Positions 4,813 to 7,186 of a stretch of 7,186 nucleotides of DNA are shown here, piece by piece. Source of the DNA: Nocardioides sp. (GTDB lineage: Bacteria > Actinomycetota > Actinomycetes > Propionibacteriales > Nocardioidaceae); the NCBI GenBank assembly GCA_029264225.1, contig JARICB010000312.1, forward strand, positions 1 to 7,186, read 5' to 3'. Numbering within the stretch: position 1 is the stretch's first letter; the number at the start of each line of letters is the position of its first letter. The position numbers and the translations under genes were made by a program. The notes under the pieces are model-generated. The model saw only the letters and a list, made by a program, of their open reading frames with translations, made no database searches and was not told the DNA's origin.

Positions 4813-7186
4813 CGGACCCTCGCCAGAGCGCCCGGGACGCGGCCGAGCTGGAAGTCCGGCAGGCGCGCGTGCGCGATTTCCAAGGGCGCTGGTACCGGTT
4901 CGCCAGGAAGTGGCGCGCCGCCGTGCAGGATGACCCTGGAGCCGCGGCCAGTGTGGTGCGCGAGGCCCTGACCGACGGGCTGAAGCCGATCACGCACGGG
5001 GACCCGCAGCCGCCACCACCCGACGTGCAGACCGATGCTGCGCGTGCTGTCGTCGCTGCGAGCGGTTTCTTCGACGAGCAGGAGTACGCCGCTCAGCACC
5101 GACTGCGCCGAGGAGTCGACCCGGTCCGCCACTTCGTCGAGCAGGGGTGGCGGGGTCTGCGGGCGCCGAGCCTGCGCTTCGACCTCTGGTCCTACTGGGC
5201 CAGCCACCTCGACCCGACCGACGACCAGGTCAACCCGCTGCTGCACTACCTGCTGGTCGGGCGACATGACGGGCTGAGCCCGGTGCCCGACCGGGTGCCG
5301 CTGCGGGAGCCCACGCGGCTGGGGCCGAACCCGACCCGGGTCTGCCTGTTCGCGGCCTACGACCGTGACGGGATCATCGACGACTACGTCGTGGACTACC
5401 TTGCCGAGCTGAGCCGGCATGCCGATGTCTACTACCTGGCCGACGGCGTGCTCGAACCCGGACAGCTCGACCGGATCGCGCACGTCACGAAGGACGCCTG
5501 GAGCGTGCCGCACGCGGCCTACGACTTCGGCTCCTTCTCCGCGCTGGCCCGCGACCTGGTCGGCTGGGACGTGATCGAGCGCTACGACGAGGTCATCTTG
5601 GCCAACGACAGTTGCTACCTGCTGCGCCCGCTCGACGACCTGTTCACGGAGATGGACGCCCGCGCCAGCGACTGGTGGAGCCTCCAGGCCACCTCGATGG
5701 AGCACGACGAGTCCTACGTCGTCGACGATGCGCCGATCCCGCTGGCGCACGCCAAGGAGCGTTTCATCGGCGCGCGCAAGTGGACCGACGTGGAATACCT
5801 GCACCTGAGCTCCTACTTCCTGGTGTTCCGCCGCCCGGTGGTCAGCGACCCGGGCTTCCGCTTCCGCCTCGACACGGTCAGCGGGCAGGGCGACAAGATG
5901 CTGGTGATCCACAAGTACGAGGTCGGCATCAGCCGCTACCTGATCGACGCCGGCTTCGACTTCGACACCTACTTCCCAGAACTGCACGCCTTCCACCCGC
6001 TCTACTCGCGCCACGTCTTCGACCTGATCGAGCGAGGGTTCCCGTTGATCAAGCGCAACTACGTTGGCGAGAACCCGCGCCACGTCCTCGGTCTCGATCA
6101 GTGGCGCGAACGACTCCTTGCGGCCCTGGATCCAGCGGACCCGCTCACCCCGATGGCTCATATCGAGGCCAACCTCGGACGGGTCTCGCCGATCGACCGG
6201 TTGCACGAGGCCTACGGCGTGCACCTCGACGTCGACGGCAAGCGGCGACTGATCCCGCGCCGCTCAGTGTGGGGCAACGCGCTGCGCACCATCGACAAGG
6301 AGAGCCCGACCTTCGACCACTGGTGGGCGTTCCCCGCCAATGTGCTGACCGGCCGCCTGGATCCGGGTCTGCGGGCCGTCTTCGAGCAGGTCAAGAACGA
6401 CCCGAGCATCCACAAGGTCGTGCTCTCACGCTCCCGCCGCCTCGACGACGAGCTGCGCGGCGACAACGTCACCGTGCTGCCGATCGACACCGTCGAGGGT
6501 CAGCACGCCCTGGTCCGCTGTGCCCGGATCCTCGTCGACATCGAACCCAACCTGGCCATCAACCTGCCGCTGGCGCCCTCGCGTCACGACTTCGTGCACG
6601 TCGGCATCGGGCTGCCGCTCGTGCCGCACGCCGCCGGCGCCCAGCCGGAGGGCCAGTGGCGCAAGCTGCACGCCATGGCCGTCAGCTCACAGGCCGACGC
6701 GCTCGTGCGCAGCGCCGGAGACCCGGACCTGACGCTGGACAAGATGTGGCCCACCGGTCTGCCGCGTCACGACCTGCTGCTCGCTACCGAGCTCCCGTCC
6801 GACCTGGCCGCCGAGGAACAGCGACTGCGCGAGCTGATCGGCGAACGACGCCTCGTCGTGTGGTGGACGCAGTCGGCCAGTGCTGCCGGTGTTGGTGACG
6901 AGCTGGTGCGGATCGGCGACTGGGCCCGCTCCCACGACGTGGTGATCGGGGTCTGCGAACCCCGCGTCGACCGGCTCGACGGATTCACCCGGGCCTTCGC
7001 CGATCAGGACATCGTCACGCTCAACTCCCGCTCGACGCCGTGGCCGACGCTGGCTCACCGGCTCGCTGCCGCCGTCGTCACCGACCATGCACCGCAGGCC
7101 TATGACGCGCTGGTGCTCGGCACGCCCCTCATCGCCTTCGGGGCGACAGCCCCCAGTGGAGCACCACCTGGTGGAGCGCCACTCGG
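4809..7186 (+). CDS. RgpF-type plus CDP-glycerol glycerophosphotransferase-like fusion protein, 3' end cut by window
   Basis: Open from ATG 4809 to the window edge (792 codons, no stop). It has no Shine-Dalgarno sequence and its ATG overlaps the upstream TGA, so translation is probably coupled. Residues 81-155 repeat the upstream module (GFFDEQEYAAQHRLRRGVDP..HFVEQG; RAPSLRFDLWSY; NPLLHYLLVG). Residues about 176-470 resemble RgpF/rhamnan synthesis F: VCLFAAYDRDG.I.DYVVDYL, VILANDSCYLLRPLDDLF (NDS at 266-268), HLSSYFLVFRRPVV (332-345) and FHPLYSRH. From about 488 a TagF-like domain follows: FPAN..TGRLDPGLRAVFEQV, VHVGIGLPLVPHA (H597), TGLPRHDLLL (649-658), LVVWWTQS, and VVTDHAPQAYDALVLGTPL. 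Such proteins build rhamnose-rich or polyol-phosphate surface polymers on the cytoplasmic face; the exact substrate is unknown. The canonical WHG/GHG histidine appears replaced (GIG). Codon composition indicates a frameshift at 7150-7154, so the last 30 bases probably belong to another frame. Confidence 0.85.
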   Translation, partial: MTDPRQSARDAAELEVRQARVRDFQGRWYRFARKWRAAVQDDPGAAASVVREALTDGLKPITHGDPQPPPPDVQTDAARAVVAASGFFDEQEYAAQHRLRRGVDPVRHFVEQGWRGLRAPSLRFDLWSYWASHLDPTDDQVNPLLHYLLVGRHDGLSPVPDRVPLREPTRLGPNPTRVCLFAAYDRDGIIDDYVVDYLAELSRHADVYYLADGVLEPGQLDRIAHVTKDAWSVPHAAYDFGSFSALARDLVGWDVIERYDEVILANDSCYLLRPLDDLFTEMDARASDWWSLQATSMEHDESYVVDDAPIPLAHAKERFIGARKWTDVEYLHLSSYFLVFRRPVVSDPGFRFRLDTVSGQGDKMLVIHKYEVGISRYLIDAGFDFDTYFPELHAFHPLYSRHVFDLIERGFPLIKRNYVGENPRHVLGLDQWRERLLAALDPADPLTPMAHIEANLGRVSPIDRLHEAYGVHLDVDGKRRLIPRRSVWGNALRTIDKESPTFDHWWAFPANVLTGRLDPGLRAVFEQVKNDPSIHKVVLSRSRRLDDELRGDNVTVLPIDTVEGQHALVRCARILVDIEPNLAINLPLAPSRHDFVHVGIGLPLVPHAAGAQPEGQWRKLHAMAVSSQADALVRSAGDPDLTLDKMWPTGLPRHDLLLATELPSDLAAEEQRLRELIGERRLVVWWTQSASAAGVGDELVRIGDWARSHDVVIGVCEPRVDRLDGFTRAFADQDIVTLNSRSTPWPTLAHRLAAAVVTDHAPQAYDALVLGTPLIAFGATAPSGAPPGGAPL
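5049..5273 (+). repeat. Protein-level repeat module, copy B (N-terminus of the RgpF-like protein)
   Basis: Residues 81-155 of the large protein. Unit 1: ASGFFDEQEYAAQHRLRRGVDPVRHFV; connector with RAPS; unit 2: FDLWSYWASHLDPTDDQVNPLLHYLL. The arrangement is the same as copy A. The Asp-Val-Ala part of unit 1 is eroded here compared with copy A. Confidence 0.65.
7150..7154 (+). other. Run of five C marking a probable frameshift in the TagF-like domain
   Basis: Up to here the reading frame has G or C in nearly all third positions. After the run, the continuing frame reads APSGAPPGGAPL with mostly A/T third positions. The frame starting GTG at 7156 reads VEHHLVERHS with G or C at every third position. 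Removing one C (GCC CCA GTG GAG) joins the two smoothly. Either the sequence has one C too many (a homopolymer read error) or the gene carries a true +1 frameshift. Only 30 bases follow, so the evidence is short. Confidence 0.6.

Noticed and set aside
4791..6224. 477-codon minus-strand open frame opposite the RgpF-like gene
   Set aside because: It is rich in Val, Asp, Gln, Arg and His with no family motif, as expected for the antisense of a high-GC gene; the plus-strand frame has clear domains.
5612..6898. 428-codon plus-strand open frame inside the large gene
   Set aside because: The translation is Arg/Pro/Ala-rich and low in complexity. The overlapping frame that starts at 4809 carries the RgpF and TagF-like motifs.
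7155..7186. Gly/Pro/Ala-rich tail (APSGAPPGG) as a real low-complexity linker
   Set aside because: Third-position composition in this stretch is unlike the rest of the gene, while a neighbouring frame has the normal pattern, so a frameshift explains it better.

Overview
The window comes from a high-GC bacterium. GC-ending codons, GTG/TTG starts and the gene families point to an actinomycete, most likely near Nocardioides and relatives (Propionibacteriales). That placement is inference, because there is no rRNA in the window. Four of the five genes have recognisable families. The fifth is recognisable only by a repeat module that it shares with its neighbour.

Layout. Bases 1-849 (+) are the 3' part of a RodA-type peptidoglycan glycosyltransferase whose start lies upstream. 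Convergent with it (20 bp stop to stop), 870-1901 (-) encodes a membrane-anchored endonuclease/exonuclease/phosphatase (EEP) family protein with all the expected catalytic residues. A 169-bp divergent region (1902-2070) holds a plausible promoter and a good ribosome binding site for 2071-4050 (+), a TIGR03960-type B12-binding radical SAM protein. Bases 4051-4272 are non-coding and contain a perfect 24-bp inverted repeat with a 45-nt spacer. Next come two translationally coupled genes (ATGA overlap): 4273-4812, a 179-aa coiled-coil protein carrying a two-unit 'FD..WYL..Y.DVA / NPL.HFL' repeat module, and 4809 to the window edge, a large protein. The large protein carries a copy of the same repeat module, then an RgpF-type (rhamnan synthesis F) domain, then a CDP-glycerol glycerophosphotransferase (TagF)-like domain.

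How it fits together. rodA followed by the TIGR03960 radical SAM gene recalls the conserved actinobacterial stretch mre/rodA - TIGR03960 - DUF2344 (TIGR03936) - rne - rplU/rpmA. Here the DUF2344 partner is not next to the radical SAM gene. A cell-surface glycopolymer module begins instead, just past the inverted repeat. The window therefore seems to catch the left edge of a wall-polysaccharide or teichoic-acid-like cluster set into the cell-elongation locus.

Most notable points: the RgpF+TagF-like fusion; the shared repeat module in two coupled proteins; the inverted repeat at the apparent junction; the loss of the usual His-Gly motif in the TagF-like domain; and a probable +1 frameshift at a run of five C (7150-7154), after which codon-position composition switches to another frame. 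I see no tRNA, rRNA, CRISPR array or transposase.
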